Shown here: positions 44,126-54,166 of the stretch, in pieces
How positions within the stretch are numbered: the first letter of the stretch is position 1
How the letters are laid out: the number at the start of each line of letters is the position of its first letter
Assembly: GCF_000482725.1 (NCBI RefSeq)
Contig: NZ_KI519486.1
Location: 1 to 62,813, forward strand
Direction: 5' to 3'
Source: Psychromonas arctica DSM 14288
GTDB lineage: Bacteria > Pseudomonadota > Gammaproteobacteria > Enterobacterales > Psychromonadaceae
Length of the DNA stretch: 62,813 nucleotides
Notes under the pieces: generated by a model
What the model saw: only the letters and a program-made list of their open reading frames with translations
Database searches by the model: none
What the model was told of the DNA's origin: nothing
Made by a program: the position numbers and the translations under genes

Positions 44126-44890
44126 ATGCACATTCATTGTTACCTTCTAAAACCTTTATCTCATCGCTTCAATGATCGCCTCAATCGTTGGTACTTGAGT
44201 TTCTTTAAAGTATTGCTTTGTGGTTTTTTAGTGCTGAGTTTCAACGCCAGTGCTGCGCAACCCGTTAACGAGGCTGCAATAAAACTTATTATGGGTAACT
44301 TTTCACAAGGCGACCTTAAGGGGTGGGAAGAGAAAATTTTTTCAGGTAATACTAACTACGTACTTGTTGTTGAAGAGGGTGGAGATAATGGCATCACTCA
44401 GGAAAAACTTAAAAAGAGATTAAGAGCAAGCAGTGATAATAGTGCTTCAGGACTCTTTAAAGAGCAACGTATTGATTTGCACAAAACACCTTACCTGCAT
44501 TGGTCTTGGAAAACAGAACATTTATATTCTGGTTTGAATGAACTTAAAAAAGCAGGGGATGACTTTGTAGCACGTATCTATATCGTTATAGATGGTGGTA
44601 TGTTTATGTGGAAAACAAAAGCCCTAAATTATGTTTGGTCGTCCGCTTTTAAGCACGAGCAATTTTGGCCTAATCCTTACACTTCCAATGCGACTATGTT
44701 TGCCGTTGAGTCAGGCCCTAACAATCTAGGTAAATGGATGAACTATAAACGTAATGTGCGTGACGATTTAAAAACTACTTTAGGAAAAGAGGTACGTTAT
44801 ATCGATGCAATTGCAGTGATGACTGACAGCGACAGTTCAGGGCAAAAGGCGATCACTTATTATGGAGATATCTACTTTACTGCGCAGTAA
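44126..44890 (+). CDS. DUF3047 domain protein, probably secreted
   Basis: A 254-residue protein. A hydrophobic segment at about residues 28-42 ends in NASAA, a probable Sec signal peptide with an unusually long basic N-region; a downstream start may be used instead. The remainder matches the DUF3047 pattern (LHWSWKTEHLYSG, DDFVARIYIVIDGG, LNYVWSSAF, YYGDIYF), a beta-rich domain of unknown function found in periplasmic proteins. It lies in a loose plus-strand run with a following lipoprotein gene. Confidence 0.8.
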   Translation: MHIHCYLLKPLSHRFNDRLNRWYLSFFKVLLCGFLVLSFNASAAQPVNEAAIKLIMGNFSQGDLKGWEEKIFSGNTNYVLVVEEGGDNGITQEKLKKRLRASSDNSASGLFKEQRIDLHKTPYLHWSWKTEHLYSGLNELKKAGDDFVARIYIVIDGGMFMWKTKALNYVWSSAFKHEQFWPNPYTSNATMFAVESGPNNLGKWMNYKRNVRDDLKTTLGKEVRYIDAIAVMTDSDSSGQKAITYYGDIYFTAQ

Positions 44891-45040
44891 CAGCGATTAT
44901 TGCTAGACAATATTGAGAGACAGTATTGCTGTCGTTACCGTGAGCGTACTTTAAAGTGTAAAAGGCTGATGTTAAAAGAAGTTAGTCATTTAAAAAAGCT
45001 GTTTAATAAACGAGATGACGACTGAACAGGAGTACATTTT

Positions 45041-45949
45041 ATGATCTTTAAAAAGTATATTAAAAAATATAAGTACTTTAAATTTAAAAAGTTAAGTGTT
45101 CAATGGTGGCTACTGATTTCGTTGATGTTTGGCATGACAGCTTGTTCAACTAAAATAGCTTATAACAATCTAGATTGGATAGCCTCTTGGTATATAGACG
45201 ACTATGTTACGTTAACTAATACACAAGAAAAACAACTTGATAACAGCGTTGAATCTTTGCTGTTGTGGCATCGCACGAGCGAACTACAAAACCACGTGGT
45301 GCAAATTAAATATATCAAGATTGACCTTAAGAATGGCATAAAACCTTCGACCATCAAACAGTACATTACTTCTTTAAAACAATTTGTAGATGTGATGCTC
45401 CTTAAGGCTGAGCCTGAGATAATGCAATTGGCTTATTCATTATCAGATAAACAAGTCACTGAGTTTTTGTCTGAAATAGAACAGCAAAATATTAATAAAA
45501 TAGAAAAACATAACAATAGTAATGAACAAGAGCGCTTAACTAATCGTTTCGATCGTATAGAAGGGCAAGTCACCTCATTTACAGGGGCGATCACTGAGCC
45601 ACAAAAGGTACTACTGAGTGAATTAAATCAGTCATTATTATCTGCTTTTTATCTACGTATTCAGTTTCGTCGGGAGTGGGCAAATTTAATCGCCTCGGCT
45701 TATCAAGTTCGCGGCCAGGCTAATGGTGATAGCGACAGTCAACGTTTGGCATTTGAACAAGCATTAAGGCCGGCTCTCATGGATTCGAATAGTATTCGTT
45801 CCGAGGCTTATTTAGCTGTATTCGAGCATAATCAGACAGTATGGGCTGACTTTCTTAGTCAATTAATTGCTTCATTAAATACAAAGCAGTTAAGCAGTGT
45901 ACAATCAAAACTGGATGATACTATTGCAGATTTAGAGGCGTTATATTAA
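45041..45949 (+). CDS. DUF6279-family lipoprotein
   Basis: A 302-residue probable lipoprotein. A long basic N-terminus (KKYIKKYKYFKFKKL) precedes a hydrophobic segment and the lipobox MTAC near residue 34. The mature part starts with the family landmark AYNNLDWIASWYIDDYV and is mostly helical, with QEKQLDNSVESLLLWHR. Family function is unknown. It has a CAGGAG ribosome site. It follows the DUF3047 gene by 150 bp. Confidence 0.82.
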   Translation: MIFKKYIKKYKYFKFKKLSVQWWLLISLMFGMTACSTKIAYNNLDWIASWYIDDYVTLTNTQEKQLDNSVESLLLWHRTSELQNHVVQIKYIKIDLKNGIKPSTIKQYITSLKQFVDVMLLKAEPEIMQLAYSLSDKQVTEFLSEIEQQNINKIEKHNNSNEQERLTNRFDRIEGQVTSFTGAITEPQKVLLSELNQSLLSAFYLRIQFRREWANLIASAYQVRGQANGDSDSQRLAFEQALRPALMDSNSIRSEAYLAVFEHNQTVWADFLSQLIASLNTKQLSSVQSKLDDTIADLEALY

Positions 45950-46036
45950 GCCTTATTAATTAGCTTTTACATTTTTTGTATTAGGTAGTAAGCAATGTTT
46001 TTTTATTTTTAGTCTTTTATTGAATGAGGTATATTG

Positions 46037-46357
46037 ATGGTTTGTTGGCCATGTTTGTTAACATTAGAAGGGGATGACGAGCTTATTTATTTAGCTGATG
46101 AATCAGAGTTTATTAACGAATGCCAAGAGTTAATTGTGAGTGATGATGACGCTGTCGTTGATTCAAACGGAATGACCTACTTGATCAAGGCAGCTGAGAG
46201 TGATCTGCAGTTAATGAAAACTGAACGTGTTTTTTCTACGCAAGAAGTGACACAATTAATGCGAGATCATGAATTTAGTAAAGCAAATGTTTGCCTGACT
46301 AAAATTGAATTTATCAATATACCTAGTGCGATTCAATCTTTGGTTTATTCTGCATAA
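46037..46357 (+). CDS. DUF4144 family protein
   Basis: A 106-residue small soluble protein. CWPCLLTLEGDDELIYLADE at the N-terminus is the family landmark seen in Shewanella and Vibrio relatives. There is no signal peptide or membrane segment, and function is unknown. The ATG at 46037 with GAGG at proper spacing is preferred to the TTG at 46034. Confidence 0.8.
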   Translation: MVCWPCLLTLEGDDELIYLADESEFINECQELIVSDDDAVVDSNGMTYLIKAAESDLQLMKTERVFSTQEVTQLMRDHEFSKANVCLTKIEFINIPSAIQSLVYSA

Positions 46358-46362
46358 GGTAA

Positions 46363-46504
46363 CAAAAACGACACAATATAAGCTGATACTGTAAGGTAGT
46401 AATGCAACACAGCAACACAATATAAAAACCTTGAGAGCTGATGTTATGAAGTAATATTACAATGCAGAGCTGCAATAAGCGCAATAAAAACGACAAAATA
46501 TAAA
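46363..46504. repeat. imperfect direct repeats upstream of the GST gene
   Basis: ACAAAAACGACACAATATAA near 46363 recurs as ATAAAAACGACAAAATATAA near 46485, with related CAACACAATATAAAAACC between them. Their function is unknown. Confidence 0.45.
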
Positions 46505-46561
46505 TAATGATTGATGGTGATAGAAAATAGACGAGTGAATTTTTAATAGTGGAGCAATAAA

Positions 46562-47173
46562 ATGAAATTGATTGTAGGAACGGGTTCAACATGGTCACTA
46601 AGAGTGTGGATATGTTTACAGCTAATTAAAGTAGAAGCATCTGAGCAAGTGATTGATTTAAGCTGTACTGATCACCAAGCAAAAATTTTAGAGTATTCAC
46701 CAAGTGGACTTGTACCTGCCTATATTGATGGCAACATTGTGATTAATGATTCGCTAGCAATTATTGAGCACCTAAATGAACATTCACATGGTGCGCTTTA
46801 CCCTATTAGTGTTAAACAGCGAGCTTGTGCACGAAGTTTATGTGCAGAAATGCATGCTGGTTTTACCTTATTACGCGAACAGTTGCCTTTCATGTTAAAA
46901 CCTATAAAAACACCGGTAATATTGAATGAACAAATTCACCAAGAGTTAGCCCGTGTGGAGACTATTTTTGAAAGTGCGACCTTGCCTTATATGTTTGAGC
47001 TTGCTGGTGCAGTCGATGCCTTTTATGCCATTTTAGCATTTCGTCTTAATAGCTATGGGATTACATTGCCAGGTAAAGCAGGAGAGTATCAGCAAAGCCT
47101 TTTAGAGTGGGATTTATTAAAAAATGCTATTAAACAAGCTGAACATTGGGAAAGTATGTGTGCAATTAGTTAA
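46562..47173 (+). CDS. glutathione S-transferase family protein
   Basis: A 203-residue GST-fold protein. The thioredoxin-like N-domain has a likely catalytic serine in GSTWSLRVW (residues 8-16), the cis-proline segment GLVPAYIDG and the glutathione-binding NDSLAIIEHL. An all-helical C-domain follows. Many such proteins are detoxification enzymes; the substrate is unknown. The upstream 200 bp contain imperfect AAAAACGACA(C/A)AATATAA repeats. Confidence 0.85.
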   Translation: MKLIVGTGSTWSLRVWICLQLIKVEASEQVIDLSCTDHQAKILEYSPSGLVPAYIDGNIVINDSLAIIEHLNEHSHGALYPISVKQRACARSLCAEMHAGFTLLREQLPFMLKPIKTPVILNEQIHQELARVETIFESATLPYMFELAGAVDAFYAILAFRLNSYGITLPGKAGEYQQSLLEWDLLKNAIKQAEHWESMCAIS

Positions 47174-47274
47174 CGGGTTTATCGACGTTATATAGGCAGT
47201 TAAATAAACGGGCAGAGAAAGTTAACATTTAACTTCGATTATAACTTCATTGCTTACGGGCTTGCACCTATAAT

Positions 47275-47311
47275 AAAAAGGCTAACTCACGATAAGTGAA
47301 TTAGCCTTTTT
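47275..47311. terminator. bidirectional terminator between the GST and RND pump genes
   Basis: GGCTAACTCAC (47280-47290) and GTGAATTAGCC (47296-47306) form an 11-bp stem with one mismatch, flanked by an A-run on the left and T-run on the right. It can serve both convergent genes. Confidence 0.85.
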
Positions 47312-47326
47312 AATGCTGATATCACG

Positions 47327-50300
47327 CTATTTGTTTGTTAGGACCGAGCGCGTTTTTTTAACCATCTTCAGAATTAAAACAAAGAATAAAGGTGCAAAAT
47401 AAATCACTAAGCAGGTTGCTGCAATCATACCACCAAGCACTGAAGTACCAATCGCATTACGGGCATTTGCACCAGCTCCGGTACTGATCACTAAGGGTAA
47501 AACACCTAAACCAAATGCTAATGATGTCATAATGATCGGACGTAAACGCATTTCACAAGCTTTGACTGTAGCATCAATTAAGTTCATTCCTTTTTCATAT
47601 AACTCTTTGGCAAACTCGACAATCAAAATGGCATTTTTAGCAGTTAATCCAATGGTGGTCAGTACGCCTACTTGGAAATAAACATCGTTTTCAAGACCTC
47701 GTACCATAACAGCTGCTAACGCACCCATAATACCTAACGGTACAACTAAAATGATCGCGATTGGAATACTCCAACTTTCATAAAGCGCTGCCAAACAAAG
47801 AAATACCATCAATAGCGAAATACCATACAAAATAGGTGCTTGATTACCTGCTTCTAACTCTTGATATGACATACCTGTCCAACTAACTTGTACATCACTA
47901 GAAAGCTCTGCTGCTATTTTATCAACTTCAGCCATTGCATCACCGGTGCTATAGCCTGGTGCTGCTTCGCCTAATATTTCGACTGCAGAGTTACCATTAA
48001 AACGTGATAATTGCGGGGAGCCTGTTCCCCAATGCGAGGAACTAAAAGCTGACAATGGCACCATTTCACCTTTATCATTACGGATAAACCAAAGATTCAT
48101 GTCTTCTGGTGTCATACGATATTCAGCATCTGCCTGTATATAAACCTTTTTAGATCGACCTCTGTCTATAAAGTCATTTACATAAGAAGAACCCCACGCA
48201 ATAGATAATGAGTTATTAATATCATCAATATCGAGACCTAATACTTTGGCTTTTTCATAATCAATATCGAGGTAAAATTGTGCCGTATCTTCTAAACCAT
48301 TTGGTCTTGAATTTTGTATCAATGGGCTTTGTGCTATTTTTTCCAATAGTTGGTTACGTACTTCAATGAGTTTTTCATGACCAATACTACCCACATCCTG
48401 AAGATAAAAGTCAAAACCAGTCGCTTGCCCTAACTCTCTAATAGCAGGGCTACTAAAAGCAAATACAGATGCTTTTTTATAACCTGAAAAATGCTTCATC
48501 GTACGTGCAATAATAGCGTCTGCATCCGTACCTGGTGCAGTTCTTTCTCCCCAGTCTTTTAAACCAACAAACGCCATGCCGGCATTTTGGCCCGTTCCAG
48601 AAAAGTTGAAACCTGCAACGGTAAAAACAGAAGTGATTAGATCTGGCTCATTTACTTTAAAGTATTCTTGTACTTCGGTCATGACGGCATTAGTTTCTCT
48701 TAACGTTGAGCCCGTTGGCGAAGACACCATGACCATAAATGAACCTTGGTCTTCATTAGGCAAAAAAGAGCTTGGTAATGAGTTGTATAAGTAAACAGTA
48801 CCGCCGAACAATAGGAAATAGATTAAAGAAAAACGAATCGGACGCAATAATAAGTGTTTAATAGATGTGTTATATTTTCCTAATAATTTGTCAAATAAAC
48901 GGTTAAATATTTCGAATACTTTAAGGTTTTTTTCTTTATCAACCGGCTTTAGCAAAGTCGCACACAGTACCGGTGTTAATACTAAAGCCACTAATACTGA
49001 TAATCCCATTGCAGATACAATAGTCAGAGAGAATTGTTTATAGATAACACCCGTAGAGCCTGACATGAAGGCCATGGGAATAAAGACCACCATCAATACC
49101 ATAGTAATACCGACTAACGCGCTGGTAATTTGTCCCATTGATTTTTTGGTTGCTTCAAATGGGGACAGTTTCTCTTCATGCATGATCCGTTCGACATTTT
49201 CGACCACAACAATCGCATCATCAACCAACAAGCCAATGGCTAACACTAACCCAAACATGGTTAAGGTGTTGATAGAGAAACCCAATACCGACATGATGGC
49301 AAACGTACCCAGTAATACAACAGGTACCGCAATGGTTGGGATTAACGTTGCGCGAAAATTTTGTAAAAATAACAGCATGACTAAAAACACTAATACGATT
49401 GCTTCTATTAATGTTGTGACTACTTCACTAATAGAGATTCGAATAAAGGCATTGGTATCGACTGCTTTCGCAATCTCTAAACCGGTAGGAAATGACTCAG
49501 ATAATTGTGCTAATTTTTCATCTACTCCTGCTTGTGTATCTAATGAATTTGCACCTGAAGCAAGTGTTATTGCTATACCTGAAGTTGCGTAGCCATTAAA
49601 AGTAGGGATAACACTCGAACTTTCACTTGCAAGTTCAACACGAGCAACATCTTGAAGCCGGACCTGAGAACCATCTGAATTAACTTTAAGGTAAATATTT
49701 TTAAATTCATCTACCGTTGTTAATAAACTTTGTGCTGTGATAGTGGCATTAATTAATTGTGACTCTGTTGAAGGTGTGCCGCCTAATTGTCCTACAGTGA
49801 CTTGGCTATTTTGTGCTGATACTGCAGTAGAAATATCTACTGGTGTTAAGTTATAACTATTTAATTTAGCTGGATCTAACCAAATTCGCATGGCGTAAGA
49901 TGGACCAAAAACAGTCACACTACCCACACCATTTACACGGCTAATAATGTCCTTAATGTTAGAGTTTGCATAATCTTGAATGTCACCAGCACTCATCGAG
50001 CCATCTTCTGAATATAAGGTAGTCACGGATATAAAACCAGACGTACTTTTAGTGACAGATGTACCTGCATTTTGTACTGCAGTAGGTAAGCGACTGCTGA
50101 CTTTTTGTAAGCTATTTGATACTTGCACCTGTGCAGTATCGGGGTCGGTATCTGCACTAAAAGTTAATGTTATTTTTGCGCTACCAGAAGAGTCACTGGT
50201 TGATGACATGTAGAGTAAATTATCTAGCCCTGTCATACTTTGTTCAATAACCTGGGTCACAGTATCTTCAATGGTTTTAGCTGATGCACCCGTGTAGCTT

Positions 50301-50440
50301 GCCGAAATAGATATTGCTGGTGGTGCAATAGTAGGGTATTGCGCTACGGGTAATGTCAAAATAGAGGCTATACCCGCCATCATAACAACAATGGCAAGCA
50401 CCCAAGCAAAAATAGGTCTGTGAATAAAAAAGTTAGACAT
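47327..50440 (-). CDS. RND efflux pump inner-membrane transporter, AcrB-like
   Basis: A 1037-residue resistance-nodulation-division pump of the hydrophobe/amphiphile (AcrB) type. It has twelve membrane helices, two large periplasmic loops, and the proton-relay Asp pair in [13 protein letters not shown]. The N-terminus [20 protein letters not shown] is typical. The ATG at 50440 has AGGA 8 nt upstream; an in-frame start at 50509 overlaps the previous gene and is not used. It lies 4 bp after the stop of the membrane-fusion gene. No outer-membrane factor is encoded here, so it probably uses a TolC encoded elsewhere. Confidence 0.95.
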   Translation of the reverse strand: MSNFFIHRPIFAWVLAIVVMMAGIASILTLPVAQYPTIAPPAISISASYTGASAKTIEDTVTQVIEQSMTGLDNLLYMSSTSDSSGSAKITLTFSADTDPDTAQVQVSNSLQKVSSRLPTAVQNAGTSVTKSTSGFISVTTLYSEDGSMSAGDIQDYANSNIKDIISRVNGVGSVTVFGPSYAMRIWLDPAKLNSYNLTPVDISTAVSAQNSQVTVGQLGGTPSTESQLINATITAQSLLTTVDEFKNIYLKVNSDGSQVRLQDVARVELASESSSVIPTFNGYATSGIAITLASGANSLDTQAGVDEKLAQLSESFPTGLEIAKAVDTNAFIRISISEVVTTLIEAIVLVFLVMLLFLQNFRATLIPTIAVPVVLLGTFAIMSVLGFSINTLTMFGLVLAIGLLVDDAIVVVENVERIMHEEKLSPFEATKKSMGQITSALVGITMVLMVVFIPMAFMSGSTGVIYKQFSLTIVSAMGLSVLVALVLTPVLCATLLKPVDKEKNLKVFEIFNRLFDKLLGKYNTSIKHLLLRPIRFSLIYFLLFGGTVYLYNSLPSSFLPNEDQGSFMVMVSSPTGSTLRETNAVMTEVQEYFKVNEPDLITSVFTVAGFNFSGTGQNAGMAFVGLKDWGERTAPGTDADAIIARTMKHFSGYKKASVFAFSSPAIRELGQATGFDFYLQDVGSIGHEKLIEVRNQLLEKIAQSPLIQNSRPNGLEDTAQFYLDIDYEKAKVLGLDIDDINNSLSIAWGSSYVNDFIDRGRSKKVYIQADAEYRMTPEDMNLWFIRNDKGEMVPLSAFSSSHWGTGSPQLSRFNGNSAVEILGEAAPGYSTGDAMAEVDKIAAELSSDVQVSWTGMSYQELEAGNQAPILYGISLLMVFLCLAALYESWSIPIAIILVVPLGIMGALAAVMVRGLENDVYFQVGVLTTIGLTAKNAILIVEFAKELYEKGMNLIDATVKACEMRLRPIIMTSLAFGLGVLPLVISTGAGANARNAIGTSVLGGMIAATCLVIYFAPLFFVLILKMVKKTRSVLTNK

Positions 50441-50444
50441 GTAA

Positions 50445-51620
50445 TTAATCCTGATCTTTTGATTGATTGTCAGTTTTTGTTGTTGCATTGCTAGAGGCAT
50501 TATCAACAATGACTGTTAAGCCATTTTTAACTTTAGCTAAATTGTTAATGACGACATTATCACCTGCTTTTAATCCCTCTTTAACAACCCATCCGTTATC
50601 TACTTCATTACCCAATACGATAGATTTTTTTACAATCTGATTGTTATCATCAACAATAAATACCGAAGGTAGTCCTGACTGGCTTCTTACAACAGTTGAT
50701 TGTTTTACAATAAGGTAGTCACGCGCTTCTGGCATTGAAATTTTAGCTCTAACATACATTCCAGCTAACAGGGCATTATCAGGATTTGCAATAATTGCAC
50801 GTAAAGCGACTGTGCCCGTTGAACCATTAGTTTGAGTATCTGTAAATTCTAAGTGGCCCGTTTGATCATAAATAGTGCCATCTTCTAGCGTGATAGAAAC
50901 AGGGACAGTTGGGTTTTTAGTCGTAGCATTTTTAAATTCTTGTTGTATTTTATAAAAAGCAACTGCAGATTGTTGCATATCAATATAGACATTATCAGTT
51001 TGAATAACAGTGGTAATGTAGTCTGATTGGCCTGATGTTAATAGCGACCCTTCAGAGACTTGAGAGAAGCCTGCTTTACCTGATATAGGTGCTTTAATTT
51101 TGGTGTAAGATAATTCTATATTTGCGTAATCTAACGTTGCTTGGCGAACGGCTACTTCAGCTTTGGCCTCTAGGTATGCGGCTTCTGCAGAATCAAATAA
51201 TTGTTGGCTACTTAGCTTTTTCTTTAATAGCTGGGCATAACGCGCCATTTCTTTTTTTGCATTTCTTTCACTGCTTAAAGCTTTTTTTAGTTCAGCATTA
51301 GCACTGTTAACGGTTGATTGATAAGTCGTTGGGTCTATTTGAAAAAGGATATCTCCCTTTTCTACATAGCTGCCTTCTTTGTATAAGCGGCTTTCTATTA
51401 TACCAGTGATTTGTGGCCTTACTTCAGCTTCCTTAAAAGCGGTAATCCGCCCTGGTAATTCGGTAGTTAAGCGTAATGTGGAATAGGTTAACGTTGAAGT
51501 ATCAACGTGGATACTCTGCACCGGCCTTTTATTAGTCTCAGTTTGGTCACTACACCCCAATAAACCCAAGGGTAGGATTAATAAAAATAAAGAGTATTTA
51601 ACTTCGCGAGTAAAAAACAT
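50445..51620 (-). CDS. RND efflux periplasmic adaptor, AcrA-like
   Basis: A 391-residue membrane-fusion protein linking the inner-membrane pump to an outer-membrane channel. It has a lipobox LLGC (Cys23), a beta-barrel/lipoyl half motif ([38 protein letters not shown]), a helical hairpin (about 105-170) and the second lipoyl half ([20 protein letters not shown]). The C-terminus ends in a polar tail. First gene of the two-gene pump operon; no TetR-type regulator adjoins it. Confidence 0.94.
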   Translation of the reverse strand: MFFTREVKYSLFLLILPLGLLGCSDQTETNKRPVQSIHVDTSTLTYSTLRLTTELPGRITAFKEAEVRPQITGIIESRLYKEGSYVEKGDILFQIDPTTYQSTVNSANAELKKALSSERNAKKEMARYAQLLKKKLSSQQLFDSAEAAYLEAKAEVAVRQATLDYANIELSYTKIKAPISGKAGFSQVSEGSLLTSGQSDYITTVIQTDNVYIDMQQSAVAFYKIQQEFKNATTKNPTVPVSITLEDGTIYDQTGHLEFTDTQTNGSTGTVALRAIIANPDNALLAGMYVRAKISMPEARDYLIVKQSTVVRSQSGLPSVFIVDDNNQIVKKSIVLGNEVDNGWVVKEGLKAGDNVVINNLAKVKNGLTVIVDNASSNATTKTDNQSKDQD

Positions 51621-51892
51621 AGATCAACCTTAAATGACAAATTTAGTATCAATAGATACGGATTTTTCAATAATCTCATAGTGAGGGTTAAGAGGAAGTT
51701 AAGGTTTAATTGAGGAAGATATTTAGTTGCAATGATGGTTGTTATTTTGACGACTATTGTCGTTTTTGTTGTGCTGTTGTAGATTATCTTTAAAGCATTT
51801 ACTTAATAAGTTCGGAGCAAGCTGCTCTTTATCGATTAGCTTATCTCAAGCTGAGGTTATTTAATAAGTGCGAAGTAGCTTTCCTACTTATT

Positions 51893-51918
51893 AAGTAACC
51901 GTTAAATAATGGTTACTT
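51893..51918 (-). terminator. hairpin at the end of the cNMP/CBS gene
   Basis: AAGTAACC (51893-51900) and GGTTACTT (51911-51918) form an 8-bp stem that includes the stop codon of the minus-strand gene. A second inverted repeat (TAATAAGT / ACTTATTA, about 51862-51894) follows. No good T-run is present, so termination is uncertain. Confidence 0.4.
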
Positions 51919-53790
51919 AGTGAATTTCATAAATTTCATTTTAATCTGGTTCTGAAAACTGCTAACAATGCGAAAAGAGTCTTTTAAATGCTGTCGTTCA
52001 AAACTGCCAAATAAATTCGGCTTTAATAGGTTATCAATGGTTTGATTATTCTCTATTGCTTGCTGTTGGTGTCGATACCTCAAATGGCAAACGTATTGGT
52101 AGGTGCCTTTCAAATCTTGATAAGTCACTTTATTGAGAATTTTTTCTTGATATAACCATTTGATACGTTCATTAGTATTGATATAGCGACAATTATTCAT
52201 GATGGCATAAATACGCACGACGTCAGAGATACAACTGATCGCTGCTTTTTTGATGTTTAAAACACGATTATTATGGCCGTCTTTCTCCAACACTAAGTTC
52301 TGAAAAATACCTAGTGGAGGACGAGTTCTCAGTGCATTTTTAACCAAAGCCAAGGATAATTGAAAATTATTACTGATCTGCTGCTGACGATATTCATTGA
52401 TACCATCAAACAAATTTTTATCCCCGTAAATATGGCGAATTTCAATAAACACATTTAGGTTAAGCAGTGAATCATACTCTGGTTTATCACTCCATTTCCG
52501 ATAATACTCTCTCCATACTTGGCTATTTTGGCACCATTTGGGTGTTGCTGCCATAAATCTACCGGTACATAAAGTGTAACCAAGGTTAGATAACCCTTTA
52601 CAGATATACATAGCCAGATGATTAAAATACATACGGTCAGCTCGCGTTGCATCCTCAGCTAGAATAATTGCGTTATCTTGATCTGAAGCTAAATGAACTT
52701 CATTACGAGCATGTGAACCGGCGACCATCCAAGAAAAAGCGCAGGGTGGTTTACCAAAGGCTTCAATCGCTAATTCAATTAAGCGATGGGTAAAAGCATC
52801 ATAAATAGTCGTTAGTGTTTGTCCGACTAAACTAGGTGACGAAGTACTTTCCATTATTTCTTGGAAGGCCTCATTACGTTGCTCCGACAACTCAATTAAA
52901 TGCGTAATAGAATGCGCATGGCGAATTTTATCGACTAAGTAAATACCTTGAACACCACTGTTTTGGATTAAATCTTTGGGGGTAATATAGCCAATCACTT
53001 GATGCTTATTATCCACCACTGGAATGTGTTGAATATTGTATTTAGTCATCAAGCGTATTGCTTCCATCACCAACTCATTACCAAAAATAGTATAAGGGTT
53101 GACGGTCATTACAGTACTAATTGGTTTATTTATATCAACGCAATCAGCGACAACACGGTGGGTGATGTCTTTATCGGTGACCACACCAATTAATGTGTTG
53201 TCTTTGGCAATAATAAACGCACAGGAAACACCTACCGCATCGCGCATTTGATTGGCAACACTTTGTATGCTGTCATCGGCTGATACCAAGGCCATTTTAG
53301 AGGTCATTAAATCAGCGCAGGCTCGCATATATTGATGTGACGATTGACGTGACTTATTGGGATCGGTGATGCTGGCTTTTAAACGGATTTTTAAGCTTAA
53401 ATTCAACTGTGACTTAATGTCAGGATAAGCTTCAATTTGTTTCATCAACACACGGTAATTGAATTGATAGAGTAAGGTCTCTTCAATAGCAGTCGTTGAA
53501 TAGGTTTGTTTAGCATCATCGGGCTGCAGGTTAAATCCAAAAATATCATCATTACTTAGTTTTGAACGTAGCGAACCATCTGGATTATTTTGTTTAATAA
53601 CACCATTTTTAATAATATAAAGGTACGATTTTTCAAGATCTTGGTTTAGTATTTCTCCTCCATCAAGCACAATAATATCAACGGCTTCAGCAACCTCTTT
53701 GAGTGTATTCCTTGGAAGTTCACTGAAGGTAGGGATGGTCTGCAGAAAAGACAAAATGTTGGGAAGTACTTGATTATCCATATTAACCAT
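51913..53790 (-). CDS. cyclic-nucleotide-binding, CBS and DUF294 nucleotidyltransferase-like protein
   Basis: A 625-residue cytoplasmic protein in three parts. The first is a cNMP-binding domain (about 15-130). The second is a CBS pair (about 165-285; IGVVTDKDITHRVVA and IQHIPVVDNKHQVIGYITPK). The third is a DUF294 nucleotidyltransferase-like domain with GSHARNE near residue 357 and downstream DQD, followed by its helical C-terminal domain. This architecture recurs in marine gammaproteobacteria, usually beside a DnaQ-like exonuclease gene. No such partner is present here. It has been proposed as a signal-transduction protein; its activity is unknown. Confidence 0.9.
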   Translation of the reverse strand: MVNMDNQVLPNILSFLQTIPTFSELPRNTLKEVAEAVDIIVLDGGEILNQDLEKSYLYIIKNGVIKQNNPDGSLRSKLSNDDIFGFNLQPDDAKQTYSTTAIEETLLYQFNYRVLMKQIEAYPDIKSQLNLSLKIRLKASITDPNKSRQSSHQYMRACADLMTSKMALVSADDSIQSVANQMRDAVGVSCAFIIAKDNTLIGVVTDKDITHRVVADCVDINKPISTVMTVNPYTIFGNELVMEAIRLMTKYNIQHIPVVDNKHQVIGYITPKDLIQNSGVQGIYLVDKIRHAHSITHLIELSEQRNEAFQEIMESTSSPSLVGQTLTTIYDAFTHRLIELAIEAFGKPPCAFSWMVAGSHARNEVHLASDQDNAIILAEDATRADRMYFNHLAMYICKGLSNLGYTLCTGRFMAATPKWCQNSQVWREYYRKWSDKPEYDSLLNLNVFIEIRHIYGDKNLFDGINEYRQQQISNNFQLSLALVKNALRTRPPLGIFQNLVLEKDGHNNRVLNIKKAAISCISDVVRIYAIMNNCRYINTNERIKWLYQEKILNKVTYQDLKGTYQYVCHLRYRHQQQAIENNQTIDNLLKPNLFGSFERQHLKDSFRIVSSFQNQIKMKFMKFTK

Positions 53791-54166
53791 GCTTTTTGTA
53801 TTGAATGTTGATCGTTGTGTTGACCGAGAAATTAAACCTATTCTTAAATTGTACTTATAGGGTAGTCTACGTTTTTGATCGGTGAATTGAAAGTCGCATA
53901 TTATTTGTACTTACTCGATAAAATCAGCTTTAATTGTTAACTGTGAACGATAATAGATATAGATAAATTAACAGCCCTAATGCCTTGTCGGAGCCGCTTT
54001 GATTAATCAAATATAGATAGAATATTTTTTATTTGAACATGTTAAAGTAAACCAACAATCAAGGCGTTGTTACCAATCCTAATGGGCGTACTATCTTTTA
54101 GTCAGTATAGATGAGTACGCTAGCATTGTTTTATGTAAGCAATCAAACAACTAATAAAGAGAGTTT
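53791..54166. other. divergent intergenic region
   Basis: Between the cNMP/CBS gene and cinA. No gene, repeat or strong hairpin was recognised; it should hold both promoters. Confidence 0.4.

Noticed and set aside
49065-49592. 175-residue plus-strand frame inside the RND pump gene
   Set aside because: It is antisense to a clear AcrB homologue, low-complexity in composition and lacks a ribosome site.
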